Of a stretch of 64,000 bases of DNA, positions 52,284 to 61,381 are shown in pieces. Source of the stretch: Herbiconiux oxytropis (GTDB lineage Bacteria > Actinomycetota > Actinomycetes > Actinomycetales > Microbacteriaceae); NCBI RefSeq assembly GCF_024979315.1, contig NZ_JANLCK010000006.1, positions 62,001-126,000 of the forward strand, written 5' to 3'. A program made the translations under genes and the position numbers. Position 1 is the first letter of the stretch, and every line of letters begins with the position of its first letter. The notes under the pieces were generated by a model, which searched no databases, was not told where the DNA came from, and saw only the letters and a program-made list of their open reading frames with translations.

Positions 52284-53198
52284 GTGACATCGACCACCCC
52301 CACCACCGCACAGCACGCCTACGGATCGGGCCCCGACCGCGGGATCGGTTTCGAGGAACGCGTGCGTCGCGTGCAGGACGCCGCCTACCGCATCCGGCAC
52401 CACGTGCTCACCATGGGCGAGGTGCAAGGCCAGGGCTACGTGGGCCAAGGCCTCGGCGTCGCAGACATCCTCGCGGCCGCCTATGCCGACCAGCTCCGCT
52501 ACCGAGCGGACGATCCCCATTGGGAGGAGCGCGATCGGTTCCTCCTCTCGATCGGGCATTACGCCATCGGGCATTACGCGGCCCTGGCTGAAGCGGGGAT
52601 CGTGCCCGTTGCCGAACTCGAGACCTACGGATCCGACGACTCTCGGCTTCCCATGTCGGGCATGGCGAGCTACACGCCGGGGATGGAGATCTCCGGCGGC
52701 TCGCTCGGCCACGGGCTCGGGGTGGCCGTCGGTATGGCTCTGGGGCTCCGCTTGCAGGGTCGGGACGAACGCGTCTTCAACCTGCTCTCCGACGGAGAGC
52801 TCGATGAGGGGTCGACCTGGGAAGCCGCCATGGGAGCCCACCACCATCAACTGGGCCGACTGCTCGCCCTCGTCGACGTCAACGCCCTGCAGGCCGACGG
52901 CAAGACCGAGACAGTGCTGCGCACCGAGCCGCTGCTCGACAAGTGGACCGCCTTCGGCTGGTTCGCCCAGCGCGTCGACGGGAACGACGTCTCGGCGCTC
53001 CTGCGCGCTTACGACGAAGCCGAGGTCCATTCCGAACTCACCGGACGGCCCTCGGTGATCCTCTGCGACACCCGGATCGGACGAGGTGTGCCCCTGCTGG
53101 AGAACCGCGAGAAAGCCCACTTCATGCGCATCGAGGAGAGCGAATGGCAACTGTGCCGCGACGAGCTCACCGCCGGACACGAAGGAGCGAACCGATGA
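52284..53198 (+). CDS. Transketolase-like protein, N-terminal (TPP-binding) subunit
   Basis: 304 aa, ATG? The start codon is GTG 52284 with GAGGGAAGAG upstream. TPP-binding site LLSDGELDEGSTWEAAMGAHHHQLG...LVDVN (GDG-type motif as SDGE) and SGGSLGHGLGVAVGMA, typical of the transketolase N-terminal half. Coupled by ATGA overlap to the C-terminal half, as in other split transketolases (apulose-4-phosphate transketolase AptAB is one characterised case). Transfers a two-carbon ketol unit; acceptor and donor unknown here. Confidence 0.92.
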   Translation: MTSTTPTTAQHAYGSGPDRGIGFEERVRRVQDAAYRIRHHVLTMGEVQGQGYVGQGLGVADILAAAYADQLRYRADDPHWEERDRFLLSIGHYAIGHYAALAEAGIVPVAELETYGSDDSRLPMSGMASYTPGMEISGGSLGHGLGVAVGMALGLRLQGRDERVFNLLSDGELDEGSTWEAAMGAHHHQLGRLLALVDVNALQADGKTETVLRTEPLLDKWTAFGWFAQRVDGNDVSALLRAYDEAEVHSELTGRPSVILCDTRIGRGVPLLENREKAHFMRIEESEWQLCRDELTAGHEGANR

Positions 53199-54217
53199 CC
53201 ACCGCACCCGCCAGCGGCACCGCCGACGCACCCTCGGCCACGCCCAAGCTCAAGACCTCCGCCATGATCGCCTCCTTCGCCGACCCCGGGCAGAAGACGG
53301 CCCCCGCGCCCTTCGGCCACGCCCTCGCGGCAGCCGCCGAGACGGATCCGCGGATCGTCGGGCTCACGGCAGACCTCGGCAAGTACACCGACATGCACGT
53401 GTTCCAGAAGGCGCACCCCGAGCGCTTCTTCCAGATGGGCATGGCCGAGCAGCTGCTGTTCGGAGCCGCGGCCGGCATGGCCGAGACCGGATTGGTGCCC
53501 TTCGCCTCCACCTACTCGGTGTTCGCCGCGCGCCGCGCCTACGACTTCCTGTGCCTCGACATCGCCGAACCCGGGCTCAACGTGAACATCGTGGGCGGAC
53601 TGCCAGGGCTCACCACGGGATACGGTCCGAGCCATCAGGCGACCGAGGACATCGCCATCTTCCGCGGTATGCCGGGTCTCACGATCGTGGATCCGTGCGA
53701 CTCGATCGACATCGAGCACGCAGTGCCGCAGCTCGCCGCAGCGGCCGGCCCGAGCTATCTGCGACTGCTCCGAGGGAACGTGCCGACCGTGCTCGATGAG
53801 TACGACTACACCTTCCAGCTCGGCAAAGCGGCGATACTCCGCGGGGGCGCGGACGTCGTCTTCGTCTCGAGCGGGCTCATGACCATGCGGGCGCTGCAGG
53901 CCGCCGAGGAGCTCGCGGTGCACAAGATCGATGTCGCGGTCGTGCACACGCCGACCATCAAGCCGTTCGACGCGGAAACGGTCCTCGCCGAGATCGACAC
54001 GCCACGACTCGCCTTCACGCTGGAGAACCATACGGTCGTGGGCGGGCTGTTCGAGACCGTCGCGTCGGCCGCGACCCGCCGAGGGCTCGGCAAGCGCGTG
54101 GTGCCCATCGGACTGCCCGACGAGTTCCTCGACGCGGGGGCCCTGCCCACTTTGCATGACCGCTACGGCCTCAGCCGATCGAGCATCGTTGCGAGGGTCC
54201 TCTCTGAGCTCGGCTAG
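53195..54217 (+). CDS. Transketolase-like protein, C-terminal (pyrimidine-binding) subunit
   Basis: 340 aa from ATG 53195 overlapping the first subunit's stop. The Pyr-domain catalytic Glu lies in FFQMGMAEQLLFGAAAGMAE, followed by FASTYSVFAARRAYDFLCLDIA and the transketolase C-terminal domain (TLENHTVVGGLFETV). An N-terminal Ala/Pro-rich leader of about 20 residues precedes the domain. Forms the active dimer with 52284. Confidence 0.93.
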   Translation: MTTAPASGTADAPSATPKLKTSAMIASFADPGQKTAPAPFGHALAAAAETDPRIVGLTADLGKYTDMHVFQKAHPERFFQMGMAEQLLFGAAAGMAETGLVPFASTYSVFAARRAYDFLCLDIAEPGLNVNIVGGLPGLTTGYGPSHQATEDIAIFRGMPGLTIVDPCDSIDIEHAVPQLAAAAGPSYLRLLRGNVPTVLDEYDYTFQLGKAAILRGGADVVFVSSGLMTMRALQAAEELAVHKIDVAVVHTPTIKPFDAETVLAEIDTPRLAFTLENHTVVGGLFETVASAATRRGLGKRVVPIGLPDEFLDAGALPTLHDRYGLSRSSIVARVLSELG

Positions 54218-54240
54218 TCACGGGGCTGGATAGGATCGAG

Positions 54241-54255
54241 TGTCGGCAGGCGACA
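54241..54255 (+). promoter_or_regulatory. Possible operator C upstream of GntR gene
   Basis: TGTCGGCAGGCGACA has complementary 5-base arms and contains GTCGGCA (54242-54248), shared with operators A and B. It is 22 bases before the GntR start. Weak on its own. Confidence 0.4.
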
Positions 54256-54277
54256 TTCACAGACGGGTGATCCAGGC

Positions 54278-54928
54278 ATGGAGAAAGCGCTCCTCGGGCT
54301 CGAGAAGACGAATCTGCGCGAGCAGGCGGCCGTCGCTCTGCGCCAGGCAATCACGTCGGGCGCACTCCGGCCGGGCACTCATCTGCGCGAGACGGAGCTG
54401 TCGAGCCAGCTGCAGATCAGCCGGGGCACGCTGCGGGAGGCCTTCCGGGAACTCCAACAAGAGGGACTCGTCGTGCAGGCGACCCGTGGTCGGCTGCTCG
54501 TGCGCTCGCTCTCGCCGAAGGAGATCGAGGACATCTTCGTGGTGCGCGGCGCCCTCGAGTCCCTGGCCGCGGAGCTGCTCGTCTCCAGTCCTGATCTGAA
54601 GCGGCACGTCGACCAGCTCGGACGTGCCGTCGAACGGATGGCCGAGGCTGAGCCCGGTTCCCTGGAGAGCCGTGTGGAGGCCGACCTGGCGTTCCATCGC
54701 CTGCTGTGCTCGCTCACGGAGAACGAATCGCTCGTGACATCCTGGGAGGGCCTCGAGGGGGCGATCCGGATGTCGATCATGTTCGCCGGCATCGAGCGCG
54801 GAACCCGCAACATGGACATCGCCCGCCACCAGGCGATCGTCGATGCCGTGGCCTCGGGCGACCGCGCGAGTGTTCGCGAGGCGATCAGTGAGCATATGGG
54901 CCAAGCCGCGCGCACCCTCATCGGCTGA
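54278..54928 (+). CDS. GntR family regulator, FCD (FadR-like) subfamily
   Basis: 216 aa. N-terminal winged helix: REQAAVALRQAITSGALRPGTHLRETELSSQLQISRGTLREAFREL; C-terminal all-helical FCD domain with the metal/ligand residues in DLAFHRLLCSLTENESL and RHQAIVDAV. It sits between two transport operons that share the TGCCGACTGTTGACA motif, so it is the likely local regulator, responding to the carboxylic acid substrate. Confidence 0.93.
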   Translation: MEKALLGLEKTNLREQAAVALRQAITSGALRPGTHLRETELSSQLQISRGTLREAFRELQQEGLVVQATRGRLLVRSLSPKEIEDIFVVRGALESLAAELLVSSPDLKRHVDQLGRAVERMAEAEPGSLESRVEADLAFHRLLCSLTENESLVTSWEGLEGAIRMSIMFAGIERGTRNMDIARHQAIVDAVASGDRASVREAISEHMGQAARTLIG

Positions 54929-54960
54929 CGGACGCTCGCGGTAGGGTGAAATCGACCTAC

Positions 54961-54999
54961 AATGCCGACTGTTGACAGTCGGCATTAAAGCCGTAGAGT
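54961..54999 (+). promoter_or_regulatory. Promoter with operator B
   Basis: AATGCCGACTGT (54961-54972) and ACAGTCGGCATT (54975-54986) are perfect 12-base arms around TG. TTGACA (54972-54977) within it works as -35, followed after 16 bases by TAGAGT (54994-54999). Contains TGCCGACTGTTGACA (54963-54977), identical to the complement of operator A. Confidence 0.75.
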
Positions 55000-55039
55000 C
55001 GTCTGAGACAGTCAGACCCCCTAGGCAATGGAGCCCTCG

Positions 55040-56377
55040 ATGTCAGCAGCAGCAGCACCAGCCGCACCCACCGCGACACCAGATCGGAAGACCATCAGGC
55101 GCGTCGTCGGGGCGAGCGTCATCGGCAACACGATCGAGACCTACGACCTCTTCATCTACGGCACGGCCGCGGCCCTGGTCTTCCCCACAGTGTTCTTCTC
55201 CAATCTCGACGGCACGGCGGCTGTGCTCTTCTCGTTCCTGACGTTCGGAGCGTCGTTCCTGGCCCGGCCGCTCGGTGCGATCATCCTGGGACACTTCGGC
55301 GACCGCATCGGGCGCAAGAAGCTGCTGGTGTTCTCGCTGCTGCTCATGGGCATCGCGACCTTCGCGATCGCGCTCCTGCCCGGTTACGACGCTTGGGGGC
55401 CGGCCGCCCCGATCATCCTCGTCCTCCTGCGGATCTGCCAGGGCTTCGGCTACGGCGGCGAATGGTCCGGCGCCATCACCATGGTCAGCGAGTACGCTCC
55501 GGCCAACAAGCGATCGCTGTTCACGAGCTTCCCGCAGGTCGGCACGCCGCTCGGCTTGATCGCCGCCAACCTCATCTTCATCATCATGAGCGCGGTTCTC
55601 CCGAACGACCAGTTCCTCTCATGGGGCTGGCGGGTTCCGTTCCTGCTCAGCATCGTGCTTGTGGGAGTGGGCTTCTACCTGCGACGCCGGGTCGACGAGA
55701 CCCCTCAATTCAAGGAGCTCGAGAAGAAGGGCGACAAGTCCAAGGCGCCTCTGCTCGACGTGCTCCGCCACCCGTCTGGCCTCCTGCTCGTGACGGGGTC
55801 GACCATCGCGGCGTTCGGCATCTACTACGTCGTCACCACCTATCTGCTCTCCTACGTCACGGGCACCGAGGGCATCGATCGCTCCATCGCTCTCACCTGC
55901 CTCCTGGTCGCCGCAGCGGTGCAGGGCCTCGGCGTGCTCGGCTGGGGCTGGCTGTCCGGAAAGGTGAACCCCACGAAGCTGCTGCTGGTCTCCGTGATCT
56001 TCATGGGGCTCTGGGCCTTCCCCCTCGTCTGGCTCACCGCCACCGCGGTGCCACTGCTCATCGGCGTGGCGTTCGTGGGCTTCATGGCCATCCAGTCGAT
56101 GTTCTACGGCCCGATGGGAGGCGTGTTCCACGGGCTCTTCGACACGCGCTACCGCTACACCGGCCTCGGCATGGGGCTCAACCTGGGCGGCCTGCTCGGC
56201 GGCGGCATCGCGCCGCTGATCGCCGTCACCATCCCCTTCGGCCCGGGCATCGCGGTGATGGTCATCGTCATGGCGGTGATCTCGCTGCTGTTCGTGATCG
56301 GCATCATGGTGCGCTGGCGCGCCCTTCACCCGAGCGGGCACGCCGACACCACCGTCGAAGCGACGACCCGTGGTTGA
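55040..56377 (+). CDS. MHS-family MFS transporter, copy 2
   Basis: 445 aa from ATG 55040, which has GGAG six bases upstream; ATG 55028 in frame has no ribosome site. Same family as 50928: VIGNTIETYDLFIYGTAAAL and GHFGDRIGRKKLLVF. Behind operator B and followed by the cyclase-family gene with an 8-base overlap. Two related importers in one cluster suggest two related substrates or different affinities. Confidence 0.93.
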   Translation: MSAAAAPAAPTATPDRKTIRRVVGASVIGNTIETYDLFIYGTAAALVFPTVFFSNLDGTAAVLFSFLTFGASFLARPLGAIILGHFGDRIGRKKLLVFSLLLMGIATFAIALLPGYDAWGPAAPIILVLLRICQGFGYGGEWSGAITMVSEYAPANKRSLFTSFPQVGTPLGLIAANLIFIIMSAVLPNDQFLSWGWRVPFLLSIVLVGVGFYLRRRVDETPQFKELEKKGDKSKAPLLDVLRHPSGLLLVTGSTIAAFGIYYVVTTYLLSYVTGTEGIDRSIALTCLLVAAAVQGLGVLGWGWLSGKVNPTKLLLVSVIFMGLWAFPLVWLTATAVPLLIGVAFVGFMAIQSMFYGPMGGVFHGLFDTRYRYTGLGMGLNLGGLLGGGIAPLIAVTIPFGPGIAVMVIVMAVISLLFVIGIMVRWRALHPSGHADTTVEATTRG

Positions 56378-57326
56378 ACCGCAGCTCCCGCGGTACGCCG
56401 ACCTCCCGAAGGCCGACGGAGGTGCCCGGTCGGGCTGGCACCTCTTCGGCGCCGACGACCAGGTCGGGCTGATGAACCTGCAGACTCCCGAGCGGATCGC
56501 GGCCGCAGCCGCCCTCGTGCACAGCGGTGAGGTCTATCCGCTTGGGGCCACGCTCGGGCAGCCCGATCCGCCGCTCTTCGGCCGTGGCGCCCCCCGCCGC
56601 ACGCAGCTCGAGCCGCGCGAGAGCTGGTACTTCGATGACGTGCACGACAACCTTTTCCCGCAGGCGGGCAGCCAATGGGACGCCCTCGGGCACATCGGCT
56701 TCCGCGAAGGAGAGTTCTACAACGGCGCCACCGCCGACGACATCCGAGGCGGACGACGCAACACGATCGAGCACTGGGCGCGTCGCGGGATCGTGGGCCG
56801 AGGCATCCTGCTCGACCTCCAGGCCACGGCTCCAGAAGCCTACGATCCAGCATCCAGCAAGGCGTTCAGCGTCGACGACCTCGAGCGGGCACGGATCGCC
56901 GCCGGTGTCGAGTACCAGCCGGGTGACATCGTGATGCTGCGCACCGGGTTCCTCGAGCACAACGTCACATCGGATGTCGCCTCCCGGAAGTCGCAGTCCG
57001 TGCGCACGACCCTGAAGGCGCCCGGTATCGAGCACACCGAGGAGATGGCGGAGTACGTCTGGAACACGCACGCCTCTGCCTTCGTGGGCGACAACCCCAC
57101 CGTGGAGGTCTGGCCGCCGGATGAGCGGCCGGAGGCGTGGCCGTTCGGTTACCTGCACTACATGCTCATCGGCCAGTTCGGCCTCGGCCTCGGTGAGCTG
57201 TGGTGGCTGAAAGACCTGGCCGACGCCTGCACCGCCGACGGGCGACACGAGTTCTTCGTGAGCAGCGCACCGACGGATGCGCCTGGCGCGGTCGGGTCGA
57301 TGGCGAATGCCATCGCCATCCGGTAG
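56370..57326 (+). CDS. Cyclase family metal-dependent hydrolase, second copy
   Basis: 318 aa, GTG 56370 overlapping the transporter stop by 8 bases. Longer subgroup of the cyclase family; the HxGTHxDxPxH motif appears in the variant form SQWDALGHIGF, as in other long members. Further conserved parts: NTIEHWARRGIVGRGILLDL and PGDIVMLRTGFLE. Likely opens a lactone, lactam or amide in the pathway that also uses the split transketolase and alpha/beta hydrolase. Confidence 0.88.
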   Translation: MVEPQLPRYADLPKADGGARSGWHLFGADDQVGLMNLQTPERIAAAAALVHSGEVYPLGATLGQPDPPLFGRGAPRRTQLEPRESWYFDDVHDNLFPQAGSQWDALGHIGFREGEFYNGATADDIRGGRRNTIEHWARRGIVGRGILLDLQATAPEAYDPASSKAFSVDDLERARIAAGVEYQPGDIVMLRTGFLEHNVTSDVASRKSQSVRTTLKAPGIEHTEEMAEYVWNTHASAFVGDNPTVEVWPPDERPEAWPFGYLHYMLIGQFGLGLGELWWLKDLADACTADGRHEFFVSSAPTDAPGAVGSMANAIAIR

Positions 57327-57341
57327 AGATCGGAGCGCGCC

Positions 57342-58217
57342 TTGGCTGACGTGACGCTGCATCACCAGTTGATGCGAGCCCAGGGGCAGGGCGAGTCCGC
57401 ACGCGAACTCCTCGTCCTGGGGCCGGCGCTCGGCACGACCCTCCGGTGCTGGGTGCCGGCGTCGCGTTCACTGCTGGCGCACCCGTCGGGCGTCCTCCCT
57501 GATCTGCTGACTTACGACCTGCCGGGCCACGGGGAGTCTCCACCCGCCCGCGAGCCGTTCTCGATCGCAGACCTCGGATCGGCGGTGGTCGAGGCTGCCC
57601 GGAGTCGTGGTTACAGCCGTTTCGCGTATGCCGGGATCTCGGTGGGCGGGGCGATCGGCCTCGAGCTGGCCGCAGCGTGCTCGCCGGCTCTCACCGGCCT
57701 CGCGCTCTTCGGCAGCGACGCAGTGCTCGGCTCGCCGGATCGTTGGAACGCCCGTGCCGCCAGCGTGCGAGAGCTCGGCATGCTCTCGCAGGTGGAGACG
57801 AGCGCGGCGAGATGGTTCGCTCCCGACTTCGCTCTTCGACAGAAGAAGTCGTTCGTTGTCTCCCTCGCGGAACTCTCGCGCATCGATCCTGAGTCGTACG
57901 CCCTCTGCCTGGAGGCCGTCGCCGTCTACGACGTGCGAGCCGATCTCGCGGGAATCGCGGTGCCCACGACGATCGTGTGCGGATCTGCCGACATCGTGAC
58001 CCTTCCCGCCGAGCTGAGGACTCTCGCACTCACGATCCCCGGAGCTCGCTACCAGGAGATTCCGGGCGCTGGGCACGTCGTGCCACTGGAGAGTCCTGAG
58101 CCGACCGCGTCCGTGCTCCGCCTTCTCCTGGGCGAGATCCGCACGCGAGCGCGAGCAATCCCTGGCGGGTCACCTGCCGACGGTGAGCTGCGGGTACACC
58201 GCGGTGAGAGGTGCTGA
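57342..58217 (+). CDS. Alpha/beta hydrolase (3-oxoadipate enol-lactonase-like)
   Basis: 291 aa from TTG 57342 with GGAG six bases upstream; GTG 57351 is an alternative with poorer spacing. Nucleophile elbow GISVGG, catalytic Asp region VCGSADIVT and His in GAGHVVPLE, spacing as in PcaD-like lactonases. The last 48 bases overlap the 3' end of the convergent SDR gene, so the final 15 residues may be extra. Last gene of the GntR-linked cluster. Confidence 0.88.
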   Translation: MADVTLHHQLMRAQGQGESARELLVLGPALGTTLRCWVPASRSLLAHPSGVLPDLLTYDLPGHGESPPAREPFSIADLGSAVVEAARSRGYSRFAYAGISVGGAIGLELAAACSPALTGLALFGSDAVLGSPDRWNARAASVRELGMLSQVETSAARWFAPDFALRQKKSFVVSLAELSRIDPESYALCLEAVAVYDVRADLAGIAVPTTIVCGSADIVTLPAELRTLALTIPGARYQEIPGAGHVVPLESPEPTASVLRLLLGEIRTRARAIPGGSPADGELRVHRGERC

Positions 58218-58883
58218 CAGTCCGGCCTTGAGCTGCACAGAGGTGTCGTCGGCGAGGACCTCGTAGCCGCCGGCCTCGAGGGTGTCGAAGACCTGGGTAA
58301 CGAGGTCGGCCGGGTCGAGCTTGGGGCCTTCGGCGTGGGCGGCCATGGCGGTGTCGACATAGCCGACGTGCACGCCGACGACCTGGACACCCTGGGGCTG
58401 CAGTTCCAGGCGCAGGGAGTTCGTGGCCGACCACAGGGCGGCTTTGGTGGCCGAGTAGATGCCAGCGACGGCCCACCACGACAGGGCCGAGTGGATGTCG
58501 ACGATGGCGGTGTCGCCGCTCTTCGCGGAGAGGATCGGGGCGACGGCGCGGGCCAGGAACAGGGGGCCGAGGAAGTTGGTCTCGACGTTCTGGCGGATCT
58601 CTTCGTCGGTGTGGGTGAGGATGCCCGGGGTGGAGACGGATGTGCCGGCATTGTTGATCAGTACGGTCACGTCGAGTGCCTGCTCGACGGCGGCCTGGAT
58701 GGAGACGGGGTCCGTGACGTCGAGAGAGAGGGGCACGACGCGCCCGTCGTCCCACTCTCGGGGGCTGCGAGCGGTGGCGTACACCTTGGCGGCTCCTCGG
58801 GCGAGGGCTTCGCGGACGAAGTGACCGCCGATACCGCCGTTCGCGCCGGTGATAAGGACGACAGCGCCGTTGAGGGAAGTCAT
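58170..58883 (-). CDS. SDR family oxidoreductase
   Basis: 237 aa, ATG 58883. GANGGIGGHFVREAL cofactor motif, NNAG in VLINNAGTSV, Ser in VDIHSALSWW and YSATK as YxxxK. Classical SDR of the small CsgA-like type. In operon order behind the alkene reductase on the minus strand (55-base gap). Confidence 0.92.
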   Translation of the reverse strand: MTSLNGAVVLITGANGGIGGHFVREALARGAAKVYATARSPREWDDGRVVPLSLDVTDPVSIQAAVEQALDVTVLINNAGTSVSTPGILTHTDEEIRQNVETNFLGPLFLARAVAPILSAKSGDTAIVDIHSALSWWAVAGIYSATKAALWSATNSLRLELQPQGVQVVGVHVGYVDTAMAAHAEGPKLDPADLVTQVFDTLEAGGYEVLADDTSVQLKAGLSAPLTAVYPQLTVGR

Positions 58884-58937
58884 GGGATAGATCTCCTGAG
58901 GGTGTGATGTTCGATTGGACGAGAAGGGTGGCTGGGG

Positions 58938-60014
58938 TCAGGGGTGAGTGAGGGTCGGGTAGTCGGTGTACCCGTGCGCGCCCCCGGTGTAGAGCGTTTC
59001 CGGGTCGAGGTCGTTCAGGGGGGCATCGATGCGCAGGCGCTCGACGATGTCGGGGTTCGCAAGGGCGAACCGGCCCAGCGGGGCGATGTCGGCGAGCCCA
59101 GCGTCGATGTCTGAGGCGATGCCGTCGCGCTCTCGCCCGTACCGGACGACGAGGACGGCCGTCGGCCACGCCTCGCGGAGGGAGGTGAGGAGTTCGTCAT
59201 CGCCGAGGTGGTGGACGTGCAGATAGACCAGGTTCAGCTTCGCGAGCTCGCCCACGAGGTACCGGTACTGGCCGCGCACCGCCGCGGCGTCGCCCTCATC
59301 GAGCCCGCCGAGCGGGAACGCCGGGGAGATGCGGATACCGGTGCGATCCGCGCCGATCTCCTCGGCGACCGCCTTCGCGACCTCGATCGAGAACCGTGCC
59401 CGGTTCTCGATCGACCCGCCGTACTCATCGGTGCGCCGGTTCGCGTTGGGAGCCAGGAACTGGTGCAGCAGGTAGCCGTTGGCGGCGTGGATCTCCACCC
59501 CGTCGGCGCCGGCGGCGATCGCGGCGGCGGCGGCGTGCCGGAACTCACCTATCACGTCCCGGATCTCACCGACGCTCAGCTCACGCGGCACGGGGCTCTT
59601 CTTCGGGCCCTCGGCGGTGAACATGTCCTGATCCGCGGAGATCGCCGACGGAGCCACCGGCTGATGGTGGTGCGGAGTGTTGTCGGGGTGGGAGATGCGC
59701 CCCACGTGCATCAGCTGGATGAACAGGTGCCCACCGTTCTCGTGCACCGTCTCGGAGACTTTCGCCCATCCCGCCACCTGCTCCGGGGTGTGGATGCCGG
59801 GGGTGTTCAGGTACCCCTGCCCGTCTTCGGACGGCTGCGTGCCCTCGGTGATGATCAGTCCGAGCGAAGCGCGCTGGCCGTAGTACCCCGCAGCGTGTTC
59901 ACCCGGTGTTCCGTCTGCGTTCGCACGGTTGCGGGTCATCGGTGCGAGCGCGAGACGGTGGGGGAGTTCGATGCGGCCGAGGGTGAACGGTTGCCAAAGA
60001 GATGGGGAGGTCAT
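58938..60014 (-). CDS. Alkene reductase, old yellow enzyme family (NemA-like)
   Basis: 358 aa from ATG 60014; the opening to 60119 is not conserved. FMN barrel pattern LWQPFTLGRIELPHRLALAPMTRNRA, active-site pair in EIHAANGYLLHQFLAPNANRRTDEYGG and the C-terminal FALANPDIVERL. Reduces activated C=C bonds or nitro groups with NAD(P)H. Divergent from the TetR gene at 60180, which likely controls it together with the SDR. Confidence 0.94.
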   Translation of the reverse strand: MTSPSLWQPFTLGRIELPHRLALAPMTRNRANADGTPGEHAAGYYGQRASLGLIITEGTQPSEDGQGYLNTPGIHTPEQVAGWAKVSETVHENGGHLFIQLMHVGRISHPDNTPHHHQPVAPSAISADQDMFTAEGPKKSPVPRELSVGEIRDVIGEFRHAAAAAIAAGADGVEIHAANGYLLHQFLAPNANRRTDEYGGSIENRARFSIEVAKAVAEEIGADRTGIRISPAFPLGGLDEGDAAAVRGQYRYLVGELAKLNLVYLHVHHLGDDELLTSLREAWPTAVLVVRYGRERDGIASDIDAGLADIAPLGRFALANPDIVERLRIDAPLNDLDPETLYTGGAHGYTDYPTLTHP

Positions 60015-60140
60015 GACGGGTGGTGTTCCTTTCGAAGGAGGCAATCGCTGCCGATCCCGGTGGGCGACGGTCGTCGCGCACCGGCGTGGGAAAATGAGTC
60101 GAAACACAGGCGAGCCCACGCGACAATGATTACACTCATA

Positions 60141-60156
60141 ACTGAGGTAAGTCAGT
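60141..60156. promoter_or_regulatory. Candidate TetR operator
   Basis: ACTGA at 60141-60145 and TCAGT at 60152-60156 form an inverted repeat with a 6-base centre in the divergent region between the alkene reductase and TetR genes, 24 bases before the TetR start. Confidence 0.5.
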
Positions 60157-60179
60157 GTCTATTCCCGGGGAGGAACACG

Positions 60180-60782
60180 ATGTCGGTGGCGACACAGCCG
60201 CTCGGGCGGCGCGAGCGAGAGAAGCAGGCCAAGCTCGCGCGCATCACCGCGGCGGCCAGCGAGCTGTTTGCGAAGCGCGGCGTGGATGAGGTCACGACGC
60301 AGCAGATCGCCGACGCGGCCGACATCGGCACCGGCACGCTGTTCCTGTACGCGAAGACCAAGGGCGAGCTGCTCCTGCTGGTGCAGAACGCCCGCTACGC
60401 CGACGCTCTCACGCGTGGCAGAAAGGCAGCGAAAGCGGAGCGGACGACACTGGACGCACTGCTCGCGCTTCTCGCGCCGATCGCGGAGTGCAATCGCGCG
60501 CAGGTCGATAACGGCCGCACGTACCTCCGGGAGATGGTCTTCGGCGATTCCGGCGAGCCGCATCATGCCGAAGCGCTGTCCATCGTCGCGCGGACCGAGG
60601 AAGCTATCGCCGACATCCTCGCCGAACGGGCGGGTGTCGCACCCGGGCAGGCGGCGACGCTTGCCCGGGTGATCTCGGCCATTCAGTTCCTCGAACTCGC
60701 GGCCAGCGTCAACACGGGCTCGACGGTCCCCGACCTGCTCGCGAGCATCCGCGCCCAGGTCGCGGCGATCCTGCCGGGCTGA
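60180..60782 (+). CDS. TetR family transcriptional regulator
   Basis: 200 aa from ATG 60180 with GGGGAGGAA upstream. HTH region KLARITAAASELFAKRGVDEVTTQQIADAADIGTGTLFLYAKTKGELL. C-terminal ligand domain ends with LASIRAQVAAIL. Divergent from the OYE/SDR pair and followed by a PaaI-type thioesterase. Confidence 0.94.
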   Translation: MSVATQPLGRREREKQAKLARITAAASELFAKRGVDEVTTQQIADAADIGTGTLFLYAKTKGELLLLVQNARYADALTRGRKAAKAERTTLDALLALLAPIAECNRAQVDNGRTYLREMVFGDSGEPHHAEALSIVARTEEAIADILAERAGVAPGQAATLARVISAIQFLELAASVNTGSTVPDLLASIRAQVAAILPG

Positions 60783-60790
60783 TTCCGCTC

Positions 60791-61309
60791 ATGATGACAG
60801 ACGAACAGGATTCCGAGCGGTCGCGCACGATCCGCTATCAGGTCCCGGGCAGGGACAAGCGGACGCTGTTCGCTCGCTCCGGGCTCGAGCAGTTGCGGGC
60901 CGTTGCCGCAGGCGAAGCACCGGCCCCGCCGATCAGCAGTCACATCGGGCTCGAGTTCGTCACGGTGACCGAGGGCGACGTGGTGATGACGGCGGTCCCG
61001 GACGAGTCCCACTACAACCCGATCGGATCGGTGCACGGCGGCTTCTTCGCTACCGTGCTCGACTCCGCATGCGGGTGCGCCGTGCACACCACCCTTCCGG
61101 TCGGCGTCGGATACACCAGCCTGGAGATCAAGGTGTCGTTCCTGCGTCCCATCACCGCGGACACCGGTCCCGTCACCGCGCACGGTTGGGTCACCCGCAC
61201 GGGTCGAAGTGCCGTGTTCGCAGAGGCTGACCTCCGCGACAGCCAAGGGCGGGTCCTCGCGACCGCGTCCAGCACCTGTCTCGTCGTCCGCCCGGACCCT
61301 GCTCCGTGA
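60791..61309 (+). CDS. PaaI-type hotdog thioesterase
   Basis: 172 aa, start 8 bases after the TetR stop. N-terminal extension of about 45 residues, then the hotdog with GSVHGGFFATVLDSACGCAV (Asp after HGG, 4HBT/PaaI type) and SLEIKVSFLRPIT. Thioesterase of unknown substrate; unlike the one at 21431 it has Asp rather than Glu. Confidence 0.92.
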   Translation: MMTDEQDSERSRTIRYQVPGRDKRTLFARSGLEQLRAVAAGEAPAPPISSHIGLEFVTVTEGDVVMTAVPDESHYNPIGSVHGGFFATVLDSACGCAVHTTLPVGVGYTSLEIKVSFLRPITADTGPVTAHGWVTRTGRSAVFAEADLRDSQGRVLATASSTCLVVRPDPAP

Positions 61310-61381
61310 CGCGTCTCGATCGAGAACCACCTCATCGCTTATGTACTTCAGGCGGTGACCGGGAACGGCCCGGCCTGCGGG

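Noticed and set aside
50874-53231. 785-residue open frame antisense to the transporter and transketolase genes
   Set aside because: Spans several real genes and the divergent promoter, Glu/His/Arg-rich, no domain.
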